A model generated the notes under the pieces. It saw only the letters and a program-made list of their open reading frames with translations, made no database searches and had not been told where the DNA came from. Below, in pieces: positions 1 through 6,881 of a stretch of 34,900 nt of DNA (positions within the stretch are counted from its first letter, which is position 1; the number at the start of each line of letters is the position of its first letter). The translations under genes were made by a program, and so were the position numbers. The DNA comes from Sulfurospirillum sp. (GTDB lineage: Bacteria > Campylobacterota > Campylobacteria > Campylobacterales > Sulfurospirillaceae): the NCBI GenBank assembly GCA_016744795.1, contig JADGDR010000018.1, positions 1-34,900 of the forward strand. The letters run 5' to 3'.

Positions 1-92
1 GACCCATTTCGAACCAAGAAGCTAAGCTCTTCATCGCCGATGATACTTTCCCTTACTGGGGTGGAAACGTAGGTCGCTGCCGGTTCGCGTTA
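1..92 (+). rRNA. rrf: 5S ribosomal RNA, 3' part (5' end outside window)
   Basis: The first ~90 bases match the 3' two thirds of bacterial 5S rRNA: CCCATTTCGAACC near the start, AAGCTAAGCTC, then the closing GTAGGTCGCTGCC segment at 70-81. The rest lies upstream of base 1, so the window probably begins at the end of an rRNA operon. The 3' end is approximate (88-94). No terminator hairpin is obvious before the convergent pheA gene. Confidence 0.85.
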
Positions 93-115
93 TTTATTTA
101 CACCTACCCTATCTA

Positions 116-943
116 TTATTCCCTTTTATATATTCCTAAGTATTTTATATCTTTTGCAAAAAATGTTAATTCTTCTAATGCAAGTTTTAAACTTTTTTCA
201 TCAGGATGCGCATTTATGTCTATATGGAATTGGCTTACTTTAAGTGATCCTGGAAGTGAATAACTCTCAAGTTTTAAAAGGTTTACTCCATTTGTTGCAA
301 AACCTCCTAGAGCTTTGTAGAGAGCTGCTGGTATATCTCTAACTTGAAAAACTAATGAAGTTATGTATTCTTCATTTTTTTCATATTTTGGTGTTTGAAT
401 ATCTTTTGAAAGAATAATAAATCTAGTGATGTTTCCTACCAAATCTCCAAATTTATCATCTAAAATTTCTAAATTATATAATTTTGCTGCTAATTTTGAG
501 GCTATTGCTCCATATAATGGGTCATTTTTTTCACTTATTTCTTTTGCCGATCCTGCAGTATCAAATTTGGCTAATGCTTCAAAATTTAGATTTGTGATAT
601 TTGTATAACATTGGGCTAAAGCTTGTGGGTGAGAAGATACATATTTAATAGTTTTTTTATTTGAGCCTTTTATTCCAAGTAAACAGTGGTTTACTGGTTC
701 AAAATGTTCTTGAACAATATATAGTGATAATTTTGGTATAAGTCTATAAATCTCTTCTACTCTACCTGCTGTTGAGTTTTCTACTGGTATCATTGCTAAG
801 TTTGCTGTTTCTGATTCAACTAGTTTCATAGCATCGTTAAAACTGTTACAGGCTATAGTAATTGAGCTCGGGAATGCCTTTTTGCATGCTAAATGAGAGT
901 ATGCTCCCTCTACGCCTTGATAGGCTATTATGTTGTCGTTCAA
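116..943 (-). CDS. pheA: Prephenate dehydratase, monofunctional (PDT + ACT domains)
   Basis: Converts prephenate to phenylpyruvate in phenylalanine synthesis; cytosolic. The 275-residue protein starts directly in the PDT domain (IAYQGVEGAYSHLAC), carries PVENSTAGRV near residue 53 and the catalytic NITRF motif near 170, and ends in an ACT domain (about 200-270). No chorismate mutase domain is present, whereas C. jejuni PheA is, as I recall, a bifunctional mutase-dehydratase of about 357 residues. The ACT motif reads LESYSLPG rather than the usual ESRP, a form I associate with alphaproteobacterial stand-alone dehydratases. The start is a TTG preceded by AAAGGA; no in-frame ATG lies nearby. It is convergent with the rRNA operon. 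Confidence 0.9.
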   Translation of the reverse strand: MNDNIIAYQGVEGAYSHLACKKAFPSSITIACNSFNDAMKLVESETANLAMIPVENSTAGRVEEIYRLIPKLSLYIVQEHFEPVNHCLLGIKGSNKKTIKYVSSHPQALAQCYTNITNLNFEALAKFDTAGSAKEISEKNDPLYGAIASKLAAKLYNLEILDDKFGDLVGNITRFIILSKDIQTPKYEKNEEYITSLVFQVRDIPAALYKALGGFATNGVNLLKLESYSLPGSLKVSQFHIDINAHPDEKSLKLALEELTFFAKDIKYLGIYKRE

Positions 944-973
944 ATTAATCCTTTAAAATAGATTATACATATA

Positions 974-995
974 ATTTACTTCGTAGTAAGTAAAT
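974..995. repeat. Inverted repeat (8-bp arms) between pheA and the Gate pseudogene
   Basis: ATTTACTT and AAGTAAAT pair around a 6-base loop (CGTAGT). It lies downstream of the pseudogene 1085-1844 and upstream of pheA. There is no U-tract, so it may be a weak terminator or a protein-binding site. The surrounding 944-1073 stretch is otherwise AT-rich spacer with no gene visible. Confidence 0.35.
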
Positions 996-1084
996 AATGT
1001 AGACACTATTTTAGATATTTTCATAGATTAACTAAAAAAAGTAATTTTAATTTGAACTATATATAATCTTGAGTTAGAAGATAA

Positions 1085-1844
1085 CTAGTCTTGAACTTTT
1101 GAAGAAAGTAGTTTTGGACAAACAGCAGCAAATATAAAAGCAAATATAACTCTTAATGTAACAATAATCAAAAAATTTGCTCCAAATATAACAAACAATA
1201 ATGTATCTTCTATAAGTGCATGACATATCATTAAAAATGTTCCAATGTAAAGTATCTTTTTTTTTTGATAATGTATTTTTTTCATATTCATTTATGAGTA
1301 TACCAGCTCCATATGTTATACCAAGAATGACTCCAATTGTGATAGAAAAAGCACTATTAACTTTGTTAGAATACTCTTCAACAATCTTAAGTGATTTTAT
1401 AAAATCTAATCTAAAAATAAGTAGTGTAATAAGAATAATAATTTTAATAGACAAGAGTATTGATTGGAGGGGTAACCTAAATTCATACTAAGAATTAAAC
1501 AATTCTAAGTTAAAATAAAATGAATAAGGGTTGAAAATGAGAACAAGCAAATATAGCAAAGAGTTTAGAGATTCAACAGTCCAGTTAATTTTAAATAATA
1601 ATGATAGTGTGGCAAAAGTAGGAGCAGCATAAAGATTTAAAAAGACACCACTTACAATGGATAAAGCAGCTTCACTTGGTAAATTTAAAAATGATGTAAT
1701 AGGTTCAAAAATAAAAGTTATATATTCTAAGAGATTATAGTAAAAGAGAATATCAGCTAATATATATATAGGAACTACTAACTTTAATATGATTATAGAG
1801 CTTTTTATAGAGGATTTAAAAGAATTTTTTATTGAAAATATCAT
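1085..1844 (-). pseudogene. Nucleoside-recognition (Gate) domain membrane protein, disrupted
   Basis: Three collinear pieces make one integral membrane protein of about 250 residues. Residues 1-118 (1844-1491) hold a Gate-type segment (LSIVSGVFLNLYAAPTFATL). An in-frame TAG at 1488-1490 interrupts the frame, which then continues in the same phase (YEFRLPLQSILL...) to YGAGILINEYEKN. At a run of ten A on the coding strand (forward T run 1257-1266) the frame shifts; with nine A it would read on into FLMICHALIEDTLLFVIFG and stop at 1085. ICHALIEDT and YGAGIL are typical of the second half of nucleoside-recognition proteins. A suppressed stop or a sequencing error at the A-run remains possible. 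The function of the intact family is poorly known (suspected nucleoside or ion gate). Confidence 0.75.
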
Positions 1845-1881
1845 TTAATATCTTTTTTTCTATATTTTACACTAAAAAACT

Positions 1882-1909
1882 TTGATTTTTATATAAATTT
1901 AGGTATAAT
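1882..1909 (+). promoter_or_regulatory. Sigma70-type promoter of tRNA-Arg
   Basis: TTGATT (1882-1887) and TATAAT (1904-1909) are separated by 16 bases and end 19 bases before the mature tRNA start at 1929. The -10 box matches the consensus exactly. Confidence 0.65.
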
Positions 1910-1928
1910 CTCACTCTTAATTAAATGT

Positions 1929-2005
1929 GCGCCCGTAGCTCAGCTGGATAGAGCATCGGTTTGCGGTACCGAAGGTCACAGATTCGACTTCTGTCGGGCG
2001 CACCA
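1929..2005 (+). tRNA. tRNA-Arg (anticodon GCG), CCA encoded
   Basis: A 77-base cloverleaf: acceptor GCGCCCG/CGGGCGC, D arm from GTAGCTCAGCTGGATAGAGC, anticodon stem TCGGT/ACCGA with loop TTGCGGT (anticodon GCG, reading CGC and probably CGU), T stem ACAGA/TCTGT with loop TTCGACT, discriminator A and an encoded CCA at 2003-2005. Its 3' half is duplicated in decayed form at 2229-2280, which suggests it served as the attachment site of an integrating element. Confidence 0.95.
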
Positions 2006-2009
2006 TTTG

Positions 2010-2180
2010 TTTAAATATTCTTATATAATAATATTATCCTAACTTTTTTAAAATATAAACTGAATTTAGACCAAAAAACTTTAACTGGAGTTTTATACCC
2101 AAAAACCTTTCTATGTCGGTAATTTAATCGTTCATGTGCTTGTAAAATTTGTTTGTCAGTTATTGGTTGAATGCAGATAA
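2010..2180 (-). pseudogene. Remnant of an IS30-family transposase C-terminus
   Basis: On the minus strand, from about 2180 down to a stop near 2010, one frame reads QPITDKQILQAHERLNYRHR and continues KVFGYKTPVKVFWSKFS. This matches the C-terminal end of IS30 transposases, where a TDEEI-like helix is followed by LN-RPRK-LGYKTP-EVF. The conserved RPRK is degraded to RHRK. Upstream the frame is closed by a stop, so only about 50 codons survive; no DDE catalytic core or terminal inverted repeats are visible. It lies between the two tRNA-Arg copies. Confidence 0.7.
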
Positions 2181-2192
2181 TTTATAGGCACA

Positions 2193-2212
2193 AAAACCCT
2201 ATTAAGGGTTTT
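2193..2212. terminator. Hairpin terminator, probably for the chemoreceptor gene
   Basis: AAAACCCT (2193-2200), loop ATTA, AGGGTTTT (2205-2212): a perfect 8-bp stem whose 3' arm ends in four T on either strand. It lies 78 bases beyond the stop codon of the minus-strand chemoreceptor gene and could also stop read-through from tRNA-Arg. Confidence 0.55.
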
Positions 2213-2228
2213 GTATGCTATATTAATT

Positions 2229-2280
2229 GTTTATGGTACTAAAGGTTAAAGGTTTGACTTTTGTTGGATGCACTATTTAT
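2229..2280 (+). repeat. Decayed duplicate of the tRNA-Arg 3' half (candidate att site)
   Basis: Aligned without gaps at a constant offset of 270 bases, 2229-2280 matches 1959-2010, running from the anticodon loop through the CCA end and just beyond. By hand count 38 of 52 positions are identical. Twelve of the 14 differences are G or C in the real tRNA changed to A or T by transition. The copy has lost the encoded CCA (it reads CTA) and has no 5' half, so it is not a functional tRNA. Duplication starting at the anticodon loop is typical of tyrosine-recombinase integration into tRNA genes. Confidence 0.75.
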
Positions 2281-2290
2281 TTTAATCCTT

Positions 2291-4144
2291 TTATACTTTA
2301 AAATAATGCAACTTGTCATTTAACTTTTGTGTCACTTGATGTAAATGATTTGCTGCACTTGCTATTTCTTCTAAATCTCTGGCATTTGTTGTTGATATCT
2401 CATTGATATGTTCTAACTCTGACATAGATTTTTGTATCTCTTCTCCTGAACTTTCTGTTGATTTTGTTGATGACTCTACTGTTTTTACTGAATTTGTCAT
2501 TAACTCAACTGATGAGGAGATTTTTTGTGATACTGTTTGTGATTGGTCTACAAGTTCCTTAAACATATTTCCATTTTGATCCATTTGTGTTCCTGAGTCA
2601 CTTATGGCTTGGACTATAACATTTACAGTTGCATTTATCTCAATTAAGCTTTTTTGTGTTCTCTCTGCTAGTTGTCTGACTTCATCGGCAACAACAGCAA
2701 AACCACGTCCATGTTCACCTGCACGAGCCGCTTCTATAGCTGCATTTAACGCTAAAAGATTTGTTTGGTCTGCTATGTCATTAATAACGGTTAGTACACC
2801 TTTAACTTGTTCTGCATCTTGAGCAAGTAAATTCATTTTTTGTTGCAGTTCGTGTTCTACTTCTGATGTTTTTTCTATCTTCTCAATAAGTATTTCAAAT
2901 ACTTTATTTGCTTCAGTAAGAGAGTTGTTAGTCTCTTCTATCTCTGTTTTCGTTTGTTTTGATTGACTTACGGAAGAGTTTATATTTTCTCTCGCTCTTT
3001 GTCCTGTTTCAGTGGTTTTTTGGATTATTTCTGTCTCTTGTTCAGCACGTTGACCAATACTAAGTGAAGTTGATGAAAGCTGGTGTGCTACTGCTGCATT
3101 TTCATCACTTGCTGAGATAGTCTCGGCAACTACAGTTCTTAGTCTTCCCATAAAAATGTTAAGTGCATCTGCTATCTCTCTTAATTCATCATTATAAGGT
3201 ACTTCATACTTTATAGTTAAATCTTGTTCATTTGAAACTATAATATTTGTTAAAGACCTTAGTGGTTTTAAAATAGACATTATGATAAATGTAGTTAGTG
3301 ACAAAATTATAATAATAATAAAACTACCGAGTGCAATATAAATATTTAACGTGCTTTGTATATGATCTTCTATTTGTATGTTAAGTTGTTCTATGTTTTT
3401 TTCTATTAGAGATTCTGTTTTATGTACAGTGTCTCTTAGTTTTCCAAGAAAACCTATTTTATGGTTAAGTCCCATTATTTTATAACCTTCCGTTAAAGCC
3501 ATAAAATCTTTTTGATAATTATATAAAAGAGGTAAAGATTCTGTTAAGTTTTGGGTCGTGTTTATATATTGAGTTGTTTTTTCGAAATTTTTAGTGTGTT
3601 TATCAACATATTTTGGTAACTTTCTAATTAAAAAATCTTTTTCATTTTTTCTTAATGTTAAAATAAGAGCCTGTGCCTTAATATCATCGTATTTCTTAAA
3701 AAATGCTTCTGCATCATGTATAGCTACTCTTAGTTTTCCTTCCAAACCTTTATCTGGACTAAGTCCTATTTCTTGTTTGATTTTAACTAACTTATCAAAC
3801 ACTGTTTTATATTCATTTAAAACATCTAATATTTGTGACAATTCTTCTGTTTCTATATCATTATTTTTAGATAAAATCATCAAGTCATTAATATGTTTAT
3901 TTAACTTTGAAAGTTTACTATGAAGTTTTAGGACATACTTCATATCATTTCTTGCTAGAAAATCTTTTTCATATTTTCTAACAGTTAAAACATGTGTCTC
4001 AATTTGTGAAACTTTTTCATGTATGTTTAAAAGTGCTTTTTCTTGATTACTTAAAACTTTTGCTGAGGTATGGATAGAAATTATACCTAATATGGTTATG
4101 ATACCAAGTATAATTAGTCTTTGTTTTATAGATAAGTTCTTCAT
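2291..4144 (-). CDS. Methyl-accepting chemotaxis protein with helical bimodular (HBM-like) sensor
   Basis: A transmembrane chemoreceptor signalling to CheA through CheW. TM1 lies at about residues 8-25, a mainly helical periplasmic sensor at 30-265, TM2 at 268-291, HAMP at about 292-345 and the methyl-accepting signalling domain at 350-610 with its tip around 456-490 ([20 protein letters not shown]). The sensor has an internal duplication: [11 protein letters not shown] (55-65) recurs as [11 protein letters not shown] (164-174), and GKLR followed by H..E occurs twice. This RK.EKDFL.R signature fits the HBM sensor class, whose studied members bind small organic acids; the ligand here is unknown. 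No C-terminal CheR-docking pentapeptide is seen. RBS AAAAGGAG precedes the ATG. Monocistronic. Confidence 0.93.
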   Translation of the reverse strand: MKNLSIKQRLIILGIITILGIISIHTSAKVLSNQEKALLNIHEKVSQIETHVLTVRKYEKDFLARNDMKYVLKLHSKLSKLNKHINDLMILSKNNDIETEELSQILDVLNEYKTVFDKLVKIKQEIGLSPDKGLEGKLRVAIHDAEAFFKKYDDIKAQALILTLRKNEKDFLIRKLPKYVDKHTKNFEKTTQYINTTQNLTESLPLLYNYQKDFMALTEGYKIMGLNHKIGFLGKLRDTVHKTESLIEKNIEQLNIQIEDHIQSTLNIYIALGSFIIIIILSLTTFIIMSILKPLRSLTNIIVSNEQDLTIKYEVPYNDELREIADALNIFMGRLRTVVAETISASDENAAVAHQLSSTSLSIGQRAEQETEIIQKTTETGQRARENINSSVSQSKQTKTEIEETNNSLTEANKVFEILIEKIEKTSEVEHELQQKMNLLAQDAEQVKGVLTVINDIADQTNLLALNAAIEAARAGEHGRGFAVVADEVRQLAERTQKSLIEINATVNVIVQAISDSGTQMDQNGNMFKELVDQSQTVSQKISSSVELMTNSVKTVESSTKSTESSGEEIQKSMSELEHINEISTTNARDLEEIASAANHLHQVTQKLNDKLHYFKV

Positions 4145-4163
4145 TAGAACTCCTTTTAGTTAT

Positions 4164-4180
4164 GTAATAAAATTTATTAC
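4164..4180. promoter_or_regulatory. Palindrome in the chemoreceptor leader (candidate operator)
   Basis: GTAATAAA-A-TTTATTAC is a perfect 8-bp inverted repeat around one base, 20 bases upstream of the chemoreceptor ATG and overlapping its likely leader or promoter. No regulator can be named. Confidence 0.3.
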
Positions 4181-4240
4181 TTGCATTTTAATATAAATTA
4201 GTTTAAATACAGCTGTAAAATATTTATAATTAATAAAAAT

Positions 4241-4471
4241 TTATCTTTTTTTGAAAAAAAAGTAGATTCTTGAAGATATTGAGTATATAAAGTAGGTGAA
4301 TCCTATGGATATAAATATATTTATAATTAACTTTTTATCTTCTCCTTCATAACCACAAAAATTTCCTGCAGAGGAGAGTGTAATAAGGACAACAACAATA
4401 GCAAAAGAGAGGATAAAGTCACCTATAATAGGAATCTTTTTTAAATCTGAGAACATTTTTTTTGCGTCCAA
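4241..4471 (-). CDS. Small two-helix membrane protein downstream of murG
   Basis: A 76-residue unrecognised protein. An N-terminal amphipathic stretch is followed by a hydrophobic helix (about 16-35), a short loop with one Cys (GNFCGYEGEDKK), a second helix (about 47-67) and a basic tail (FFFKKR). The start appears to be TTG, two bases after the murG stop, with AAAGG six bases upstream inside the murG 3' end; the next in-frame ATG (codon 6) is about 21 bases from that RBS and less likely. Tight spacing suggests translational coupling to murG and co-expression with ftsW-murG. The function is unknown. Confidence 0.7.
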   Translation of the reverse strand: MDAKKMFSDLKKIPIIGDFILSFAIVVVLITLSSAGNFCGYEGEDKKLIINIFISIGFTYFIYSISSRIYFFFKKR

Positions 4472-4473
4472 TT

Positions 4474-5490
4474 TTAGCCTTTTAATATAGTGTCTGTTAT
4501 CTTTTTGATACCATTTTTTGTTATGATTGATGATAGCTTTTCTGACATCGGTTTTAAGTTTATATCTTTAAGTATAGATAAAAGGTTTTTTTCATCCAAC
4601 TCATTTTGTATTTTAATAATTGATGCATTTTTTTCAACTAACTTTTTTGCATTAAAATATTGATGATTTTTTGCAGCATAAGGGTAAGGAATAAATAGAG
4701 CAGGAAGGGCATTGGCACTAAGTTCCCATAGTGTACTTGCTCCGGCACGACTTATTGCAAAATCTGCTTTTTTAAGGTAATCTAATATGTTTTTATTAAA
4801 GGCAAAACACTCTACATGTAAAGAGTTTTTTTCATAAAAATCTTTACATGTAGAGTAGTCATTTTGACCTGTTTGGTGGATTATATGGATACCTTTTTTT
4901 ATTAAAATTGGTACAGTTTTTATCGCCAGTTCATTAATAAAGTTTGCGCCTTGTGAACCACCTAAAAAAATGACTGTTTTTAACTCTTTTCTGATTCTTC
5001 GTGAGTTAAAAAATTTGTCACTTACAGGATACTCTTTGACTTTAGAGTTTTTGTCATAAGAGCTAAAAAACTCTTTTGCAAAAGGTTTTAGTAGTTTGTT
5101 TAGTGTTCCTATGACTGCATTTTGTTCATGTATATATAAAGGTGTTCTTGTAAGTAGTGAAGCAAAGGCTGCTGGAGCTGCTGAGTAACCACCTACACAA
5201 AAGACAGCTTTTACGTCGTGAGTTTTAAAAATATCTTTACATGTAAAGGCTGAAGCTAAGATGTCTTTTAGAACAAGTAGTTTTTTTAGACCACGTTTGT
5301 TTACTACTCCTTTAGAATCAAGGAAGTAGGTTTTCTCAAAGCCATTATCATTTTCAAACCATGATTTATCTTGCCCATTTTGAGAACCTATGAAAATAGG
5401 TTTTAATCCACGACTGTTTAATTCTTCTTTTAGTGCATTCGCAATGGCTAAATGACCACCAGTTCCTCCACCAGTTATTGCTACGATCAT
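4474..5490 (-). CDS. murG: UDP-GlcNAc:undecaprenyl-pyrophosphoryl-MurNAc-pentapeptide GlcNAc transferase
   Basis: A peripheral inner-membrane GT-B enzyme that adds GlcNAc to lipid I to make lipid II. The 338-residue protein has the N-terminal glycine loop GGGTGGH (7-13), HEQNAVIG near 119, FLGGSQGA near 172, and the donor-site motif SRAGASTLWELSANALPALFIPYPYA near 247-272. The length is normal. The gene carries three copies of the repeated TACATGTA palindrome; two of them form a 15-bp inverted repeat at 4810-4855. Its ATG overlaps the stop of the 37-codon gene upstream (ATGA), and the 76-residue membrane protein follows after two bases. Confidence 0.97.
   Translation of the reverse strand: MIVAITGGGTGGHLAIANALKEELNSRGLKPIFIGSQNGQDKSWFENDNGFEKTYFLDSKGVVNKRGLKKLLVLKDILASAFTCKDIFKTHDVKAVFCVGGYSAAPAAFASLLTRTPLYIHEQNAVIGTLNKLLKPFAKEFFSSYDKNSKVKEYPVSDKFFNSRRIRKELKTVIFLGGSQGANFINELAIKTVPILIKKGIHIIHQTGQNDYSTCKDFYEKNSLHVECFAFNKNILDYLKKADFAISRAGASTLWELSANALPALFIPYPYAAKNHQYFNAKKLVEKNASIIKIQNELDEKNLLSILKDINLKPMSEKLSSIITKNGIKKITDTILKG
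4810..4855. repeat. 15-bp inverted repeat within murG from two iterated palindromes
   Basis: CTCTACATGTAAAGA (4810-4824) and TCTTTACATGTAGAG (4841-4855) are perfect inverse copies, 16 bases apart, wholly inside murG coding sequence. Each contains TACATGTA. Confidence 0.85.
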
Positions 5491-5600
5491 AATTTTGCTT
5501 TCTTATTTAATTTCTCAAAATATTCGAACGAGTCCGAATATTTTTCAGACACTAAAGCACGAAGTAAACTTCTGCAAGTAAAAGAACAAATTATATTCAT
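5487..5600 (-). CDS. 37-residue small protein between ftsW and murG, coupled on both sides
   Basis: The open frame starts MNIICSFTCR and ends EKLNKKAKL. Its ATG (5598-5600) overlaps the ftsW TGA as ATGA, and its TGA (5487-5489) overlaps the murG ATG as ATGA, so ribosomes could pass from ftsW through this frame into murG. A 13-base direct repeat, AGCAAAATTATGA, occurs at both junctions exactly 110 bases apart; because of it the C-terminus KKAKL echoes the FtsW C-terminus SKRAKL. The interior holds an 8-bp inverted repeat. It may be a real small protein, or an inserted repeat that stayed open and kept coupling. No homologue is recognised. Confidence 0.5.
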   Translation of the reverse strand: MNIICSFTCRSLLRALVSEKYSDSFEYFEKLNKKAKL

Positions 5601-5610
5601 AATTTTGCTC
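5488..5610. repeat. Insertion-like segment bounded by a 13-base direct repeat
   Basis: On the minus strand AGCAAAATTATGA occurs at the ftsW end and again, 110 bases on, at the murG start. Removing one unit would rejoin ftsW and murG with a direct ATGA overlap. Between the copies, AATATTCG (5519-5526) and CGAATATT (5535-5542) form a hairpin around 8 bases. The layout resembles a small mobile or palindromic element with a target duplication, or a local duplication followed by divergence. Confidence 0.5.
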
Positions 5611-6757
5611 TTTTACTTACCATAAGTACCATGCCTATGCCAAAAGAGAGTGCTAATAGGGAACTTCCTCCATAGCTAATGAAAGGGACAGCTATTCCTT
5701 TTATGGGAGTGATTGATGTAATACCAAATGCGTTCATTAAAAAAGAGAAGACTATTAAAAGTCCGATACCTAATGAAAAAAGATAAAATACTTTGTTATT
5801 GCTTCTGCTTGATATTTTGAATATTCTATAAATAATTGTAAATATAATAAGAGTTAAAAAGGTAACTCCTAAAGCGCCAATCTCTTCTGAAATACCTGCT
5901 AAAACAAAGTCAGTATGTACTTCACTAAGGTATCCTAGTTTAAAAAGGCTATTACCTAAACCCTCCCCAAAAAGACCACCATGTTTGATTGCATTAAGTG
6001 AGTTTGATATTTGATAAGGTTCAGGGGCATTTTCTACTCGAAGTACGGATGCCATTGAGTCTGGAAACATAGAGAGAACCATGTCTTGGATTGTTGCCCA
6101 CCATGTTTTAATACGGATTATTCTTCTATCAGAACTTAAAATTGTAATAACAAATAGCATAATGGAACTCATGATGCTTATCATAAAAAGTCGTAAACTC
6201 GTACCAGCAAAAAATGCCATAAAGGCAAGCGTAAGAGCTAAAATAACTACTTGTCCTAGGTCATTTTGCATAATTGCTATAAGGTATATGACGAGTAAAA
6301 ACAGTCCAACATAAGGTAAAATTAGCATCAATTCATCTTTAAGTGGTTTTTTGTTGTCATCTAATTTTCTTGCAAAACTCCAAGCTAAAAAATATACAAA
6401 ACCAATTTTAAAAAACTCTACTGGAGCAAATGAAAAGCCAGGAAGCCTTACCCATCTTTTTGCACCACCTGCTGAGGTAACCATTGATTCTGGTAGATAG
6501 TGCATAATGCCCATCAAAAAGAGACAAGAAAAGAAGATAAAAAAACCAATCCAAACTAAATATTTATCTGGATTTAATTGTGATAAACTCCACATAATGA
6601 GAATAGAAACCATTCCAACTGTGGCTTGTCTAATGAAAAAATGTAGTTCACTATAGTTGAAAAACAGTGTAGTAAATACTGGCAATGATAATGAAAATAC
6701 GATACTTATAAATATACAAAAAGTACAAAGTATAAAAAGTGTTTTATCTGTTGCCAT
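5597..6757 (-). CDS. ftsW: SEDS peptidoglycan glycosyltransferase FtsW
   Basis: An inner-membrane divisome enzyme that polymerises lipid II together with FtsI. The 386-residue protein has about ten hydrophobic helices, the SEDS loop GGAKRWVRLPGFSFAPVEF near 99-116, QNDLGQVVI near 164, and the C-terminal signature near 355-365 (PFISYGGSS). I chose FtsW over RodA because murG follows. The ATG is preceded by AAAGAG, which overlaps a copy of the repeated palindrome (TTACATGTAA, 6766-6775). It is divergent from flgB and heads the ftsW-small ORF-murG-membrane protein unit. Confidence 0.93.
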   Translation of the reverse strand: MATDKTLFILCTFCIFISIVFSLSLPVFTTLFFNYSELHFFIRQATVGMVSILIMWSLSQLNPDKYLVWIGFFIFFSCLFLMGIMHYLPESMVTSAGGAKRWVRLPGFSFAPVEFFKIGFVYFLAWSFARKLDDNKKPLKDELMLILPYVGLFLLVIYLIAIMQNDLGQVVILALTLAFMAFFAGTSLRLFMISIMSSIMLFVITILSSDRRIIRIKTWWATIQDMVLSMFPDSMASVLRVENAPEPYQISNSLNAIKHGGLFGEGLGNSLFKLGYLSEVHTDFVLAGISEEIGALGVTFLTLIIFTIIYRIFKISSRSNNKVFYLFSLGIGLLIVFSFLMNAFGITSITPIKGIAVPFISYGGSSLLALSFGIGMVLMVSKRAKL

Positions 6758-6791
6758 AATTCTCTTTACATGTAAGGATTTATGTTATTTT

Positions 6792-6799
6792 AGTATAAT
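6792..6799. promoter_or_regulatory. Overlapping candidate -10 boxes in the ftsW/flgB divergent region
   Basis: TATAAT on the plus strand (6794-6799) and TATACT on the minus strand (6797-6792) overlap. The minus-strand box is a plausible housekeeping -10 for ftsW, whose ATG lies 35 bases away. No clear -35 box is seen, as is usual in Campylobacterota. Confidence 0.35.
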
Positions 6800-6826
6800 T
6801 ATGTTTAAATTAAGTTAATGAAAAAT

Positions 6827-6842
6827 TTGGAATAGATTTTGC
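6827..6842 (+). promoter_or_regulatory. Sigma54 (RpoN) promoter of the flgB operon
   Basis: The element reads TTGGAATAGATTTTGC: GG at 6829-6830 and GC at 6841-6842 with exactly ten bases between, the invariant spacing of -24/-12 promoters. It lies about 40 bases before the flgB ATG. Flagellar rod genes are RpoN-dependent in Campylobacter and Helicobacter, so motif and context agree. Confidence 0.8.
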
Positions 6843-6881
6843 TTATGTTTAGGCAACATTAAATGATACGAGAGGAAAATA

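Noticed and set aside
975-984. TTTACTTCGT here also occurs on the minus strand inside the ftsW-murG segment, hinting at a second copy of that element
   Set aside because: Only ten bases are shared and the flanks do not align; too little to call a second copy.
1216-1491. Plus-strand open frame over the Gate pseudogene
   Set aside because: It has no RBS or recognisable domain, while the minus-strand pieces form a coherent known protein family.
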